A stretch of 64,000 bases of DNA from UBA1444 sp964521625 (GCA_964521625.1 CAZFSM010000003.1:160030-224029), one strand, 5' to 3'. Counted from the first letter of the stretch, positions 1 to 8,339 are shown. Numbers and translations: made by a program. The notes: a model not told the origin generated them from the letters alone.

Positions 1-267
1 TTTCAAGTTATCGTCATAGGCAACCAATTCAACCGGACGACCGTTGATGCCGCCGGTTTTATTGATTTTTTCTACGGCTAGTTTTGCCGCTTTGGTGACA
101 CTATCGCCATCCGCCGCTGCCGGGCCGGTTACCGGCGCAAAAAAACCAATCTTGATCGGGGCCTTATTCTCGGCAGCCGGCTTCTTGTCGCCGCCGCCAC
201 ATCCGGATAGAATCAGGCTGAGCGCAAGGACACAAACAAGTAACGAGACTGTCATTTTGTTTTTCAT
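1..267 (-). CDS. LivJ-type ABC transporter solute-binding lipoprotein (3' part outside window)
   Basis: Only the first 89 codons are in the window; the gene runs off at base 1. The N-terminus is a lipoprotein signal peptide ending in LSGCGGG, followed by a short linker and then KIGFFAPVTGP and AVEKINKTGG. These are typical of the periplasmic receptor family for branched-chain amino acids, amides and related solutes (type 1 periplasmic-binding fold). The ATG at 265-267 is preceded by a strong ribosome binding site (AAGGAGGGG on the minus strand, 271-280). It is transcribed away from amt. A second, complete member of the same family lies at 23416-24597. The ligand cannot be told from this fragment. 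Confidence 0.85.
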   Translation of the reverse strand, partial: MKNKMTVSLLVCVLALSLILSGCGGGDKKPAAENKAPIKIGFFAPVTGPAAADGDSVTKAAKLAVEKINKTGGINGRPVELVAYDDNLK

Positions 268-310
268 AATACCCCTCCTTGAAATCCTGTTACGTCGAAA
301 CTTAGATATT

Positions 311-342
311 AGGATTTATTCCGCTTCGACACAATAAATCCT
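311..342. repeat. 10-bp perfect inverted repeat in the leader of the LivJ-type gene
   Basis: AGGATTTATT at 311-320 is repeated in inverted orientation as AATAAATCCT at 333-342 with a 12-nt spacer. It lies about 45 bp upstream of the minus-strand LivJ-type start codon. It could be an operator or an RNA hairpin in the leader. There is no U-run to make it a terminator of that gene. Confidence 0.5.
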
Positions 343-448
343 GCTATCTATAAAAATATTTGTTTCGTTTGACTATCAATGCATTAACTTCTTCATCCAG
401 AATCATCACTAGCAAAACTTTCTATCAATTCCAACTGTTGATTTTCCC

Positions 449-477
449 TTGACAAGTTGTTTTGCTGCTGCTATTCT
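449..477 (+). promoter_or_regulatory. Sigma-A promoter of amt-glnK
   Basis: TTGACA at 449-454 and TATTCT at 472-477 are separated by 17 nt. Transcription would start near 484, leaving a leader of about 143 nt before the amt start codon. Confidence 0.7.
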
Positions 478-508
478 TTACACAAAGAATTTATTATCTT
501 TGGCAATG

Positions 509-537
509 AAGCCTTCGCATTCGTGCGAAGGCTTTTT
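509..537 (+). terminator. First intrinsic terminator in the amt leader
   Basis: A 9-bp perfect stem (GCCTTCGCA with its complement), extended by A-T pairs, is closed by TTCG and followed by TTTTT. It lies between the amt promoter and the amt start, and no plus-strand gene precedes it, so it can only act on the amt leader transcript. This suggests attenuation control. Confidence 0.65.
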
Positions 538-549
538 CTGTTCAAAAGC

Positions 550-592
550 GGACAATGACGTCCTGTGGCTATTAGCCCAGGCGTTTTCTTTT
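550..592 (+). promoter_or_regulatory. Overlapping hexaloop hairpin and second terminator in the amt leader
   Basis: GGAC (550-553) pairs with GTCC (560-563) around the hexaloop AATGAC. The loop has A at position 1 and G at position 4, as in RNA hairpins bound by ANTAR-domain antiterminators. The CC of its 3' arm is also the 5' arm of a second hairpin (CCTG...GGCT with AGCC...CAGG, 562-581), which is followed by a T-rich run (584-592). The two structures are mutually exclusive, as expected for an antitermination switch. The ANTAR reading is an inference: only one of the two hairpins usual in that system is convincing. Confidence 0.45.
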
Positions 593-626
593 TATCGCAA
601 TTTATTTGAAGAAGGAAGGGAAAGTA

Positions 627-2051
627 ATGAAAAAGCATTTATCGTCACTCGCCAGTTTCGCTTTGGTTCTCCTCGCCGCCCTGCCTGTCGCCATGGCGGC
701 GGACGCAACCCCGCCCGCAAAAATCGATACCGGCGACACGGCCTTCGTGTTGATCAGCGCGGCGCTTGTCCTTTTGATGACACCTGCTCTGGCACTTTTT
801 TACGGCGGCATGTGCAGGACGAAAAACGTCCTCAGTACAATCATGCAAAGTTTCTTCATTATCGGCGTAATCTCCGTGCAGTGGGTATTATTCGGTTATT
901 CTTTAGCTTTCGGGCCCGACATCAATCATTTTATCGGCAACCTCGACTGGGTTGGCCTGACTGGAGTCGCCAACACGCCTAATGCCGATTATGCGGCGAC
1001 CATTCCTCACTCCACGTTCATGATCTTTCAGGGCATGTTCGCCGTGATTACCCCCGCTCTGATTACCGGCGCTTTTGCCGAACGGATGAAGTTCTCCGCT
1101 TTTGCCATCTTCACCATCGTTTGGGCCACCTTGGTATATGATCCGGTTGCCCACTGGGTCTGGGGCGTCGGTGGCTGGTTGCGCGAAATGGGCGTACTCG
1201 ACTTTGCCGGCGGCACTGTCGTCCACATCATTTCCGGCGTATCCGGACTGGTCATCGCTCTGATGATTGGCAAACGCAAAGGGTTCGGCAGTGAAGTGAT
1301 GCTGCCGCATCACTTGCCAATGACGGTGCTCGGCGCCGGTTTGCTCTGGTTCGGTTGGTTTGGATTCAATGCCGGCAGTGCGCTCAGTGCCAATGAACTC
1401 GCCTCTAACGCTTTTGTCGTCACTCATGTTTCTGCTGCCGCAGCAACCGTTTCCTGGGTGCTGGTCGAATGGATGATGCACGGCAAACCGACCGTTCTCG
1501 GCGCAGCCAGCGGTTGCATTGCCGGTTTGGTTTCGATCACGCCGGCTGCCGGTTTTGTCAGCCCGCTTTCCGCGGTGGCCATCGGTTTGCTCGGCGGTGT
1601 GATCTGTTATCTAGCAGTCAGCGTAGTCAAAGCAAAGCTTGGTTACGACGATTCACTTGACGCATTTGGCGTGCATGGTGTCGGCGGCGCCTGGGGCGCT
1701 CTGGCAACCGGCCTGTTCGCTTCCAAAGCGGTGAACGAAGCCGGCGCTGACGGATTGTTTTTTGGTAACGCTGCCCAATTCACGACTCAATTGATCGGAG
1801 TTGCCGTCAGTTGCCTGTTTGCTGCTGTCATGACTTTCGTTATAATTAAAGCCATGGGGCTGATGATGGATATTCGGGTCAGCGAAACGCAGGAAATGCA
1901 AGGACTGGATATCACCGAACATGGCGAACGCGGCTATTCCTACCAGGACCTTGTCACTGGTTCTCCGGTCAGCTTTGCTTCAGTCGGGCTTGGATCCATC
2001 GCCGTGGCCCCAAACGATTATGGCCTAACGGCAAATAAGCAGGAGGGTTAG
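627..2051 (+). CDS. amt: Ammonium transporter Amt
   Basis: 474-residue membrane protein of the Amt/Mep/Rh family, which moves ammonium across the cytoplasmic membrane. A cleavable signal peptide (about residues 1-25, ending AMAA) is followed by the family pattern of about 11 membrane segments. Recognisable stretches are ALFYGGMCRTKNVL near the N-terminus, GVGGW, and DSLDAFGVHGVGG in the C-terminal half. The ATG at 627 has GAAGGAAGGG at 611-620 as ribosome binding site; an upstream in-frame TTG at 606 has none and would sit before that site. The P-II gene follows after 3 bp, so Amt is probably gated by GlnK in the usual way. The leader carries two terminators, suggesting nitrogen-dependent attenuation. 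Confidence 0.95.
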   Translation: MKKHLSSLASFALVLLAALPVAMAADATPPAKIDTGDTAFVLISAALVLLMTPALALFYGGMCRTKNVLSTIMQSFFIIGVISVQWVLFGYSLAFGPDINHFIGNLDWVGLTGVANTPNADYAATIPHSTFMIFQGMFAVITPALITGAFAERMKFSAFAIFTIVWATLVYDPVAHWVWGVGGWLREMGVLDFAGGTVVHIISGVSGLVIALMIGKRKGFGSEVMLPHHLPMTVLGAGLLWFGWFGFNAGSALSANELASNAFVVTHVSAAAATVSWVLVEWMMHGKPTVLGAASGCIAGLVSITPAAGFVSPLSAVAIGLLGGVICYLAVSVVKAKLGYDDSLDAFGVHGVGGAWGALATGLFASKAVNEAGADGLFFGNAAQFTTQLIGVAVSCLFAAVMTFVIIKAMGLMMDIRVSETQEMQGLDITEHGERGYSYQDLVTGSPVSFASVGLGSIAVAPNDYGLTANKQEG

Positions 2052-2054
2052 CCG

Positions 2055-2432
2055 ATGAAAACAATGACGAAGATTGAAATTATCACGCGGCCAGAAAAGC
2101 TTGAGGCGCTCAAAGATGCGATGAACAAGATCGGCGTGACCGGTATGACCGTCACCCAAGTTCTAGGTTATGGTCTGCAGAAAGGACATCGTGAAGTCTA
2201 CCGAGGGACTGAATACAACGTCAACCTTGTACCGAAAGTCAAAATCGAAATCGTCGTTTGCGAAGTTCCTGTCGACAGTGTAATCGAAACCGCGAAAACA
2301 GTGTGTCGCACCGGCAATGTCGGTGATGGAAAAATATTCGTTTATGGCATCGACAATGCCGTCCGTATCCGGACCGGCGAAGAAGGTGACAGCGCCATCA
2401 TTGACCCCGCCGATATCCATAAATTGAAATAA
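2055..2432 (+). CDS. glnK: P-II nitrogen regulatory protein GlnK
   Basis: 125-residue P-II family signal protein, slightly longer than the usual 112. The T-loop is clear (GLQKGHREVYRGTEYNVN), with the tyrosine of RGTEY at the position uridylylated in proteobacterial homologues. The C-terminal signature (TGNVGDGKIFVY, then AVRIRTGEEG) binds ATP/ADP and 2-oxoglutarate in family members. It overlaps functionally with amt: the two genes are 3 bp apart and surely cotranscribed. GlnK blocks Amt when nitrogen is plentiful. Whether it is modified here cannot be seen; no uridylyltransferase gene is in the window. The gene is followed by a pyrimidine-rich tandem repeat and a strong terminator. Confidence 0.95.
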   Translation: MKTMTKIEIITRPEKLEALKDAMNKIGVTGMTVTQVLGYGLQKGHREVYRGTEYNVNLVPKVKIEIVVCEVPVDSVIETAKTVCRTGNVGDGKIFVYGIDNAVRIRTGEEGDSAIIDPADIHKLK

Positions 2433-2445
2433 TCATCTCCCTTCT

Positions 2446-2490
2446 CCCTCTTCCCCTTCCCCCTCTTCCCCTTCCCCCTCTTCCCCTTCC
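2446..2490. repeat. Three exact tandem copies of a 15-bp pyrimidine repeat
   Basis: CCCTCTTCCCCTTCC is repeated exactly at 2446-2460, 2461-2475 and 2476-2490, and a degenerate partial copy precedes it. It lies between the glnK stop codon and the terminator. The strand is pure pyrimidine. It is too short and has no spacers, so it is not a CRISPR array. Confidence 0.9.
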
Positions 2491-2495
2491 CCCCA

Positions 2496-2540
2496 CAAGA
2501 AACCCTCTGCCAATTTTGGCAGAGGGTTTCTTGTTTTTTC
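2496..2540. terminator. Bidirectional terminator between glnK and korB
   Basis: An 18-bp near-perfect stem (2496-2513 with 2516-2533; CAAGAAACCCTCTGCC on the left arm) is followed by a T-run on the plus strand. On the minus strand it lies just past the korB stop codon, so it can serve both convergent units. Confidence 0.85.
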
Positions 2541-2562
2541 CATGACATTATTTTTCCTTATG

Positions 2563-3327
2563 TCAATTCGCCCCGTCACGCTTAAAAATCACTCCGGTTA
2601 CTAGCCCGTCGGTTTCCATGACCCGCTGCATCGCCAGCATACGATTGCTGCGATCATAGCCGGCAAGTTCATCCACCTTTTTTAGCCGCTGGCTATACCA
2701 ATCGTAGGTGTTTACTTTATTAAACGTGACGCAGGGGCTGAACACATTAATAAACGAAAACCCGCGATGTCGAACGCCGGCTTCAATTAAATCGGCCAAT
2801 TCATTCAGGTCTTTGGAAAAACCCTGAGCGACAAACCCGGCGCCGGCCGACAGCGCCAATTCCAACGCAGAAACCGGGGTTTCGGTTGAACCATGGGGGC
2901 TGGTCTTGGTGACAAAACCACGGTCGCTGCGCGGCGAAACTTGTCCTTTGGTCAATCCATACACGTGATTGTCCATCACAATATAGGTAATGTCGACATT
3001 ACGCCGCATCGCGTGTATGGTATGTCCGAGGCCGATGGCAAACCCGTCGCCGTCGCCGCCGCAGGCCAGCACAGTCAGTGCCGGGTTAGCCAGTTTCACC
3101 CCCTGGGCTAGTGGCAACGACCGACCATGCGTTGAATGAAACCCATAAGCGTTTACATAACCGGGCAAACGGCTGGAACAGCCGATACCCGACACAATCA
3201 CCACTTCGTGCGGCATTACGCCAAGATTCCCCAGCGCGCGCTGAATTGCCGCCTGCACTGAAAAATCACCGCAACCAGGACACCAGTTCTGCTTCACGGC
3301 AAATTGAAAATCGGCAGCCGAAGTCAT
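2563..3327 (-). CDS. korB: 2-oxoacid:ferredoxin oxidoreductase, beta subunit
   Basis: 254-residue thiamine-diphosphate-binding subunit. Together with KorA it converts a 2-oxoacid plus CoA to acyl-CoA and CO2 and reduces ferredoxin, in the cytoplasm. CPGCGDFSVQ near the N-terminus and FSPCVTFN near residue 190 supply the cysteines that hold the 4Fe-4S cluster in this family. GIGCSSRLPGY and GGDGDGFAIGLGH are the ThDP/Mg pocket. The ATG at 3325-3327 overlaps the korA stop (ATGA) and is preceded by GGGAGGTGCT; the open frame extends upstream but only into korA. 2-Oxoglutarate is the likeliest substrate given the glutamate catabolic genes nearby, but pyruvate or branched 2-oxoacids cannot be excluded. 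Confidence 0.9.
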   Translation of the reverse strand: MTSAADFQFAVKQNWCPGCGDFSVQAAIQRALGNLGVMPHEVVIVSGIGCSSRLPGYVNAYGFHSTHGRSLPLAQGVKLANPALTVLACGGDGDGFAIGLGHTIHAMRRNVDITYIVMDNHVYGLTKGQVSPRSDRGFVTKTSPHGSTETPVSALELALSAGAGFVAQGFSKDLNELADLIEAGVRHRGFSFINVFSPCVTFNKVNTYDWYSQRLKKVDELAGYDRSNRMLAMQRVMETDGLVTGVIFKRDGAN

Positions 3328-5072
3328 TTCAGCACCTCCCTGCATCCCGCAACAATTTCGGTTGGGCGAAATGGATTTCCGTCGTATTTGAGTACGGAAC
3401 GGATCGACCGCGGATGGCGGCAATGCAATTGGATCAAGGATGACAGCTGCGCCGTGGCGTTATGTTCCACAACCACCACCTGCGTCGCAGCGTCGAGAAG
3501 AGGTTGTAGCAATTTTGCCGGAAACGGCTGCAGCAAACGGATCTGTACCTGATTGACGGTCACGCCATCCTGCCTTAGCCGAAATGCCGCCTCCGCCACC
3601 GCGCCCGTAGCACCGCCGATAGTAATCAACAATAACTGTGAATGCACAGTAGGAGCATCAACCCGAATCGGTCCAGGAAATCGCTCGATGACCGTAGTCA
3701 TTTTCCGCTGCCGCTTGTCTGTTTGGGCAATGCGGTTAGCGCTCGATTCGGCCGGTCTGCCTGTTTCATCATGTTCCAGACCGGTGACATGGTGTATGCC
3801 ATTTTGTGTTCCCGGCAACACACGTGGCGAAATCCCGTCCGCTGTAACTTGATAGCGTTTATAGTATTGGTTTTTTTGCAGTTCGGGCAGGGCTTCCGCG
3901 GCAATCACTTTACCCCTGTGTAACGACGCCGTGCTCGACTTCACCAAATCCATCGTCTGGGCGCCTGACGACAGTTGCATGTCAGACAACAAGATGACCG
4001 GGCATTGGTATTCATCCGCCAGATTGAAGGCTTCCTCCGTATCCTGCGCCGCTGTCGCCACCGAATCAAGCGCCATCACAATCTTGGCCGCATCGCCATG
4101 AGGGGCGTAACAGGCCGCTAAAATATCTGACTGTTCATGTTTGGACGGCAACCCGGTGGAGGGTCCGCCACGCTGCACATCGATGACGACGAGAGGCGTT
4201 TCGGTCATCGCTGCCAACCCAATCGATTCGACCATCAATGAAAATCCCGGACCTGCTGTAGCGGTAAAAGCCCTGGTCCCCGCATAATTAGCGCCAATCG
4301 CCATCATACAGGCGGCAATTTCGTCTTCGGCCTGAATCATGGCGCCGCCCCGCTCCGGCAATTCTTTCACCATTATTTCCATGATTTCCGATGCCGGCGT
4401 GATCGGATAGGCTGACATAAATCGGGCTCCTGCTTCAAGCGCGCCACGGGCAATTGTTTCGTTGCCCGTCAGATAGTCGCGCCTGGTTCCATCGCCAGTT
4501 GCCAGCTGGAACAGATCGGCCCCTTCGGCGCTTAAGGTTTTTCCATAAGCCCAGCCCGCCTGAAAAGCCTGACGGTTTTGCTTGGTCACTTCGCTGGTCT
4601 TGGCTTCAAATACTTCCTGCAGCGGCCCTTGCCAACCGGACGACTCCTGACCCAGCAGCGCTACAGTCAGACCCACCGCCACCACATTGCGCATTTTTGC
4701 ATTCCCCGCCTGTACCGCAATTTCCGTCAGCGGAGCGCTGATCAAACGGACTTTGCTCCCTGCGGGCAGGGTCGCAGCAAACTGCGTATCCGCCACAATC
4801 AACCCACTCTCCTGAATTTCGCCGGCGCAAAGCCCGATCGTCTCCTGATCGAGCGCAATCAGCAGATTGATGCTATCGGCAATAGAAGCGATCGGCTCGC
4901 TACTAATGCGCAGATTATAATTAGTATGTCCGCCGCGAATCCGCGATGAAAATACCCGATAGCCATATAGATGAAAGCCGGACTGCGTCAACCCTCGAGC
5001 CATCAGATCACCGGCGCTTTCAATCCCTTCTCCCTGCTGTCCGCCGATTTTCCAGGAAACTTGCTGCAACAT
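3324..5072 (-). CDS. korA: 2-oxoacid:ferredoxin oxidoreductase, fused gamma-alpha subunit
   Basis: 582 residues. The N-terminal part (about 1-190) is the gamma domain, starting WKIGGQQGEGIESAGD and containing SRIRGGHTNYN. The rest (about 195-582) is the alpha domain with SAYPITPASEIMEIM, QAEDEIAACMMAIGA and RGGPSTGLPSKHEQ. Gamma-alpha fusion is common in KorA-type enzymes. The start at 5072 has GAGGAG about 9 nt upstream. No separate ferredoxin-like delta subunit is next to it, so electrons probably go straight from KorB to free ferredoxin. It follows the tctABC genes on the same strand, but a terminator (5092-5138) separates the two groups. Confidence 0.92.
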   Translation of the reverse strand: MLQQVSWKIGGQQGEGIESAGDLMARGLTQSGFHLYGYRVFSSRIRGGHTNYNLRISSEPIASIADSINLLIALDQETIGLCAGEIQESGLIVADTQFAATLPAGSKVRLISAPLTEIAVQAGNAKMRNVVAVGLTVALLGQESSGWQGPLQEVFEAKTSEVTKQNRQAFQAGWAYGKTLSAEGADLFQLATGDGTRRDYLTGNETIARGALEAGARFMSAYPITPASEIMEIMVKELPERGGAMIQAEDEIAACMMAIGANYAGTRAFTATAGPGFSLMVESIGLAAMTETPLVVIDVQRGGPSTGLPSKHEQSDILAACYAPHGDAAKIVMALDSVATAAQDTEEAFNLADEYQCPVILLSDMQLSSGAQTMDLVKSSTASLHRGKVIAAEALPELQKNQYYKRYQVTADGISPRVLPGTQNGIHHVTGLEHDETGRPAESSANRIAQTDKRQRKMTTVIERFPGPIRVDAPTVHSQLLLITIGGATGAVAEAAFRLRQDGVTVNQVQIRLLQPFPAKLLQPLLDAATQVVVVEHNATAQLSSLIQLHCRHPRSIRSVLKYDGNPFRPTEIVAGCREVLK

Positions 5073-5091
5073 TTAACCCATCTCCTCAAAA

Positions 5092-5138
5092 GAAAAAGGA
5101 GGTCTGGGCACTCCGCGCATTGACGGTTCCAGACCTCT
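5092..5138 (-). terminator. Terminator downstream of tctC
   Basis: GAGGTCTGG at the 5' side pairs with CCAGACCTC across a loop of about 21 nt, followed on the minus strand by a TTTTTCTTTT tract. It lies between tctC and korA, so korAB probably also has its own promoter or depends on read-through. Confidence 0.75.
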
Positions 5139-5152
5139 TTCCTTCAACAAAT

Positions 5153-6136
5153 TTATTTTTTCCCCATACCCGCTTGGGTCAGAAGAGCCTTGAACAAGAT
5201 AGCTTGTTCGGCAATGAATTTCTGGTAATCCGCGCTCGACATATAGGCAATGCCGAAATTGCCTTTGTCCATGAATTCAATGTATTTCGGATCTTCCGTA
5301 GCTTTCTTGAATGCATCATGCAATGTTTGCGCCACAGCATCCGGGGTCTTGTTAGGAACACCCAGTCCGCGCCATGTCATGATGTTTACGTCCACACCTT
5401 TTTCCTTGGCTGTAGGGATGTCGGGGAATGCCTTAACCCGGTCTTTACCCATAATTGCCAGGAATTTAAGCTTGCCAGCCTTGACATGCTGACTGACTTC
5501 CGCTGCACTGACGGTAACAGCGTCAATATGCCCACCAAGCAAATCGGTGATTGCCGGCGCAGCGCCGCCCGGATAGGGCATGAGATTGAATTTGACTCCG
5601 GCTTTTTCCTGAAGGTTTAGTGCCGCCAGATGCCAGATCGCTCCAGGTGCGTTAGCACCCACCTTGACTTTTCCAGGGTTAGCTTTGGCAGCAGCGATGA
5701 ACTCTTCGAAGGTCTTGTATGGACTATCCGCTTTGACGGTCAACGCCGACACATCGGAGTTCAGCAGCAAGAGTGCCTTGAAATCATTCGGATTCCAGTT
5801 TACGGCGCCCATCACTGGATTCATGACCAATTCGACTGTGATCATTGTTACGGTATATCCATCCGGAGCTGCATTGAAACCGTCAGTCATCCCAGTGGCG
5901 CCGTTGGCGCCGACCTTGTTGATCACGTTAATCGGTTGCTTTAGAATAGGTTCGGTCGATTTGGCAATGCCCCGCGCCACAGCATCAGTGCCACCGCCGG
6001 CGGCATAGGGAACAATCAATGAAATTGGCTTAGTCGGGAATTTGGGTGCTTCAGCCTTCTTGTCGCCGCTGCAACCTGCAACAGCCAGTGATGCAAAAGC
6101 CAGGATTAGCAGAACTGCCAATATTTTTCGAGACAT
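5153..6136 (-). CDS. tctC: Tripartite tricarboxylate transporter solute-binding protein TctC
   Basis: 327-residue extracytoplasmic receptor of the TctC/Bug family. A lipoprotein signal (LAFASLAVAGCSG) is followed by the family start FPTKPISLIVPYAAGGGTD and, later, LMPYPGGAAPAITDLLGGHID. It delivers an organic acid to TctAB. The chosen ATG is at 6134-6136; the adjacent TTG (6137-6139) is equally possible and is better spaced from the GGGGGG ribosome binding site. It is the last gene of tctA-tctB-tctC. The ligand class (citrate, other di- and tricarboxylates, oxoacids) cannot be fixed from sequence; a following 2-oxoacid oxidoreductase makes an oxoacid or its precursor plausible. Confidence 0.9.
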   Translation of the reverse strand: MSRKILAVLLILAFASLAVAGCSGDKKAEAPKFPTKPISLIVPYAAGGGTDAVARGIAKSTEPILKQPINVINKVGANGATGMTDGFNAAPDGYTVTMITVELVMNPVMGAVNWNPNDFKALLLLNSDVSALTVKADSPYKTFEEFIAAAKANPGKVKVGANAPGAIWHLAALNLQEKAGVKFNLMPYPGGAAPAITDLLGGHIDAVTVSAAEVSQHVKAGKLKFLAIMGKDRVKAFPDIPTAKEKGVDVNIMTWRGLGVPNKTPDAVAQTLHDAFKKATEDPKYIEFMDKGNFGIAYMSSADYQKFIAEQAILFKALLTQAGMGKK

Positions 6137-6232
6137 CAATTATCATACCCCCCTTTTTTTATCGCCCAGGCATCTGAGTTCTGCCACTACTGTGAATTCC
6201 TGCCCCGATAACAAGCAAATTCACCTCCCTTT

Positions 6233-6673
6233 TTAAGGCAAAGGCACATTCAACAGGTGGGCAAACAGATAGTACAATACTCCAGTGGTCATCAGCGAAC
6301 TCACCGTCAGCTTTTTCCACCAAGTTTTACCATCACCGGACATACGAGCCATATACATTCCCACACCAAACAAAAACACCGGCGTGGTTGCCAAAAATCC
6401 TAACTGCGGCATAATATACAAATACGCCGCCATAGCAGCGATGCCGACCCAGAAAACGCTGCGAGGTCCCGCAACAACCTCCGACTCGCTGCGATCCATG
6501 ACCGTCTGAATCAACAATGCAACTGAAAAGAAAACCAACAGACCGGCGACGAGCTCAGGAAAAAAGGCGGGTCCCAATGTTAGCTCTTCCACGGGATATT
6601 TGCCAGCCGACCTGAACACATATCCAGCCAGTAGCAGCATCAGCACACAAATCAGATAATTATTGTTCCGCAT
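6233..6673 (-). CDS. tctB: Tripartite tricarboxylate transporter small membrane subunit TctB
   Basis: 146-residue protein with four predicted membrane segments, the usual size and topology of TctB. It starts with MRNNNYLICVLMLLLAGYVF and carries LGPAFFPELVAGLLV in the first half, where TctB proteins usually have a G-P-x-x-F-P motif. The ATG at 6671-6673 has GGGGG 6 nt upstream and lies 10 bp after the tctA stop. It forms the membrane complex with TctA. The identification rests on size, topology, motif and its position between tctA and tctC. Confidence 0.88.
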   Translation of the reverse strand: MRNNNYLICVLMLLLAGYVFRSAGKYPVEELTLGPAFFPELVAGLLVFFSVALLIQTVMDRSESEVVAGPRSVFWVGIAAMAAYLYIMPQLGFLATTPVFLFGVGMYMARMSGDGKTWWKKLTVSSLMTTGVLYYLFAHLLNVPLP

Positions 6674-6683
6674 ATTGCGCCCC

Positions 6684-8198
6684 CTACTCTTTGGGAACTT
6701 CTACACCGAGTCGCTTCGCGATCCGGTTCTGATACCAATCCTGGACCCATGGCCAAACCAGAGTCAGTAGACCAACTGCCAACAACCCCAGGGAAATCGG
6801 CCGGGTGATAAAAATACTCCAGTCAGAATTCGACATCAACAGCGACCGCCGTAAGTTCTCTTCCGTCATCGGCCCCAACAATACGCCCAGAATCAGCGGC
6901 GCCGTGGGAATGTGCGATTTCTTCATAAAATAGCCCAGAAAACCAAAAACCACTACGGTGTAAGCAGGAACCATCGTGCCTTCGGACGCAAAGGTCCCCA
7001 CCATGCAAAGAATCAGGATCGTAGGCCATAAGATCGGTTTCGGCACCGAGGTCATCTTGGCAAAGTATTTTGCGCCAAACAACCCAATCGGCAATACCCA
7101 AAGATTGGAGATAAACAATCCCAGAAACAGGCCCCACACGATATCCGGATGCTCGGCGAACAACATCGGCCCCGGGCGTAATCCTTGCAAAATCAAAGCG
7201 CCCATCATAATCCCGGTGACTGGGTCACCGGGCACGCCAAGTGTGAGCATCGGGACCAGATCGCCGCCTACTACCGAATTGTTGCCGGCTTCAGATGCTG
7301 TTATCCCTTCGATTGAACCGTGGCCAAATTCTTCCGGATGCTTGGACCACATTTTTGCCTGTGCCCAGGAAATGAACGCGGCGATGTTCGCTCCGGCTGC
7401 CGGCATAATTCCGATAAACACGCCGAAAATACAACCAATAATCGTCGGCTTGATCATCTGGCGCAATTCATCCTTAGTTAATGACATGTCGTTGACTTCG
7501 AACTTTTCCATCACTTCGTTCTTGTCTCCGCCATCCATTTGATACAAAACTTCAGCCAAAGCTGCAGTTCCAATCATCACTGCCAAAAAAGATACGCCAC
7601 CGATCAAATCCATCGAACCAAAAGTAAATCTCTCATATCCCGTCATAGGGTCCTGACCGACAACCGCCAGCAACAAGCCAATCATGCCAGATATGAAGGC
7701 TTTAAAAACCGATCCTTCAGACAGGCTGGAAATTACCGCCAAACCAAATACCGCCACCGAAAAATATTCCGGCGCGCTAAATTTTAGGGCAAATTCCGCC
7801 AGCGGCGGCGCTACCAGCATGAGAACCGCCGTGCCGAAAAGACCTGCAACTACCGATGCAATGCAGGCGATAGAAATTGCCTTGCCGGCCATGCCTTTCT
7901 TGGCCATGGGATAACCGTCAAACGTCGTGCTGACAGCGGAGGGGGTCCCCGGCGTAGCCAGCAGAATTGCCGGAATCGCGCCGCCAAACATGGCGCCGAC
8001 ATAGATACCCGACAGAAGGAGCAAGGCGCTGACCGGCGAAATGCCAAAGGTAAGCGGCAACAATAAGGCCACGGCCATTGTGGCGCTGAGTCCCGGCAGG
8101 CAGGATACCGCAATTCCTGCCACTGCGCCAAAAAGAATAAAAAATTGCACTTCAAAGTTAGCTATAGCATGTAGTCCGAGGAAAAAAGCATCATACAT
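6684..8198 (-). CDS. tctA: Tripartite tricarboxylate transporter large membrane subunit TctA
   Basis: 504-residue polytopic membrane protein, the ion-coupled permease of the TTT system. Strong family motifs are GLSATMAVALLLPLTF, GGAIPAILLATPGTPSA near residue 70-90, and AGNNSVVGGDLVPMLTLG near residue 310. First gene of tctABC; the ATG at 8196-8198 is preceded by TTGGGGTGA. No convincing -35/-10 pair is visible in the 140 bp upstream, where the end of the previous operon's terminator lies. Confidence 0.93.
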   Translation of the reverse strand: MYDAFFLGLHAIANFEVQFFILFGAVAGIAVSCLPGLSATMAVALLLPLTFGISPVSALLLLSGIYVGAMFGGAIPAILLATPGTPSAVSTTFDGYPMAKKGMAGKAISIACIASVVAGLFGTAVLMLVAPPLAEFALKFSAPEYFSVAVFGLAVISSLSEGSVFKAFISGMIGLLLAVVGQDPMTGYERFTFGSMDLIGGVSFLAVMIGTAALAEVLYQMDGGDKNEVMEKFEVNDMSLTKDELRQMIKPTIIGCIFGVFIGIMPAAGANIAAFISWAQAKMWSKHPEEFGHGSIEGITASEAGNNSVVGGDLVPMLTLGVPGDPVTGIMMGALILQGLRPGPMLFAEHPDIVWGLFLGLFISNLWVLPIGLFGAKYFAKMTSVPKPILWPTILILCMVGTFASEGTMVPAYTVVVFGFLGYFMKKSHIPTAPLILGVLLGPMTEENLRRSLLMSNSDWSIFITRPISLGLLAVGLLTLVWPWVQDWYQNRIAKRLGVEVPKE

Positions 8199-8339
8199 AG
8201 GCTAGTCGTCACCCCAAAAATGAAATTAAAAACTAAATGGATTTATTCGCCCAATATTTCCAAATTCCTCTTGCTTTCGCAATTTTCCGAATATCGTTTT
8301 TACTCCGTTCAAAGTTCTCATTTGATCGACATGGCAAAC

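Noticed and set aside
509..537. Terminator of the LivJ-type gene
   Set aside because: That gene is transcribed away from this site, so the hairpin can only act on the amt leader.
903..1481. 192-codon antisense open frame inside amt
   Set aside because: Histidine- and asparagine-rich translation typical of a shadow frame of a membrane protein gene; no ribosome binding site.
2446..2490. CRISPR-like array
   Set aside because: The 15-bp copies abut with no spacers.
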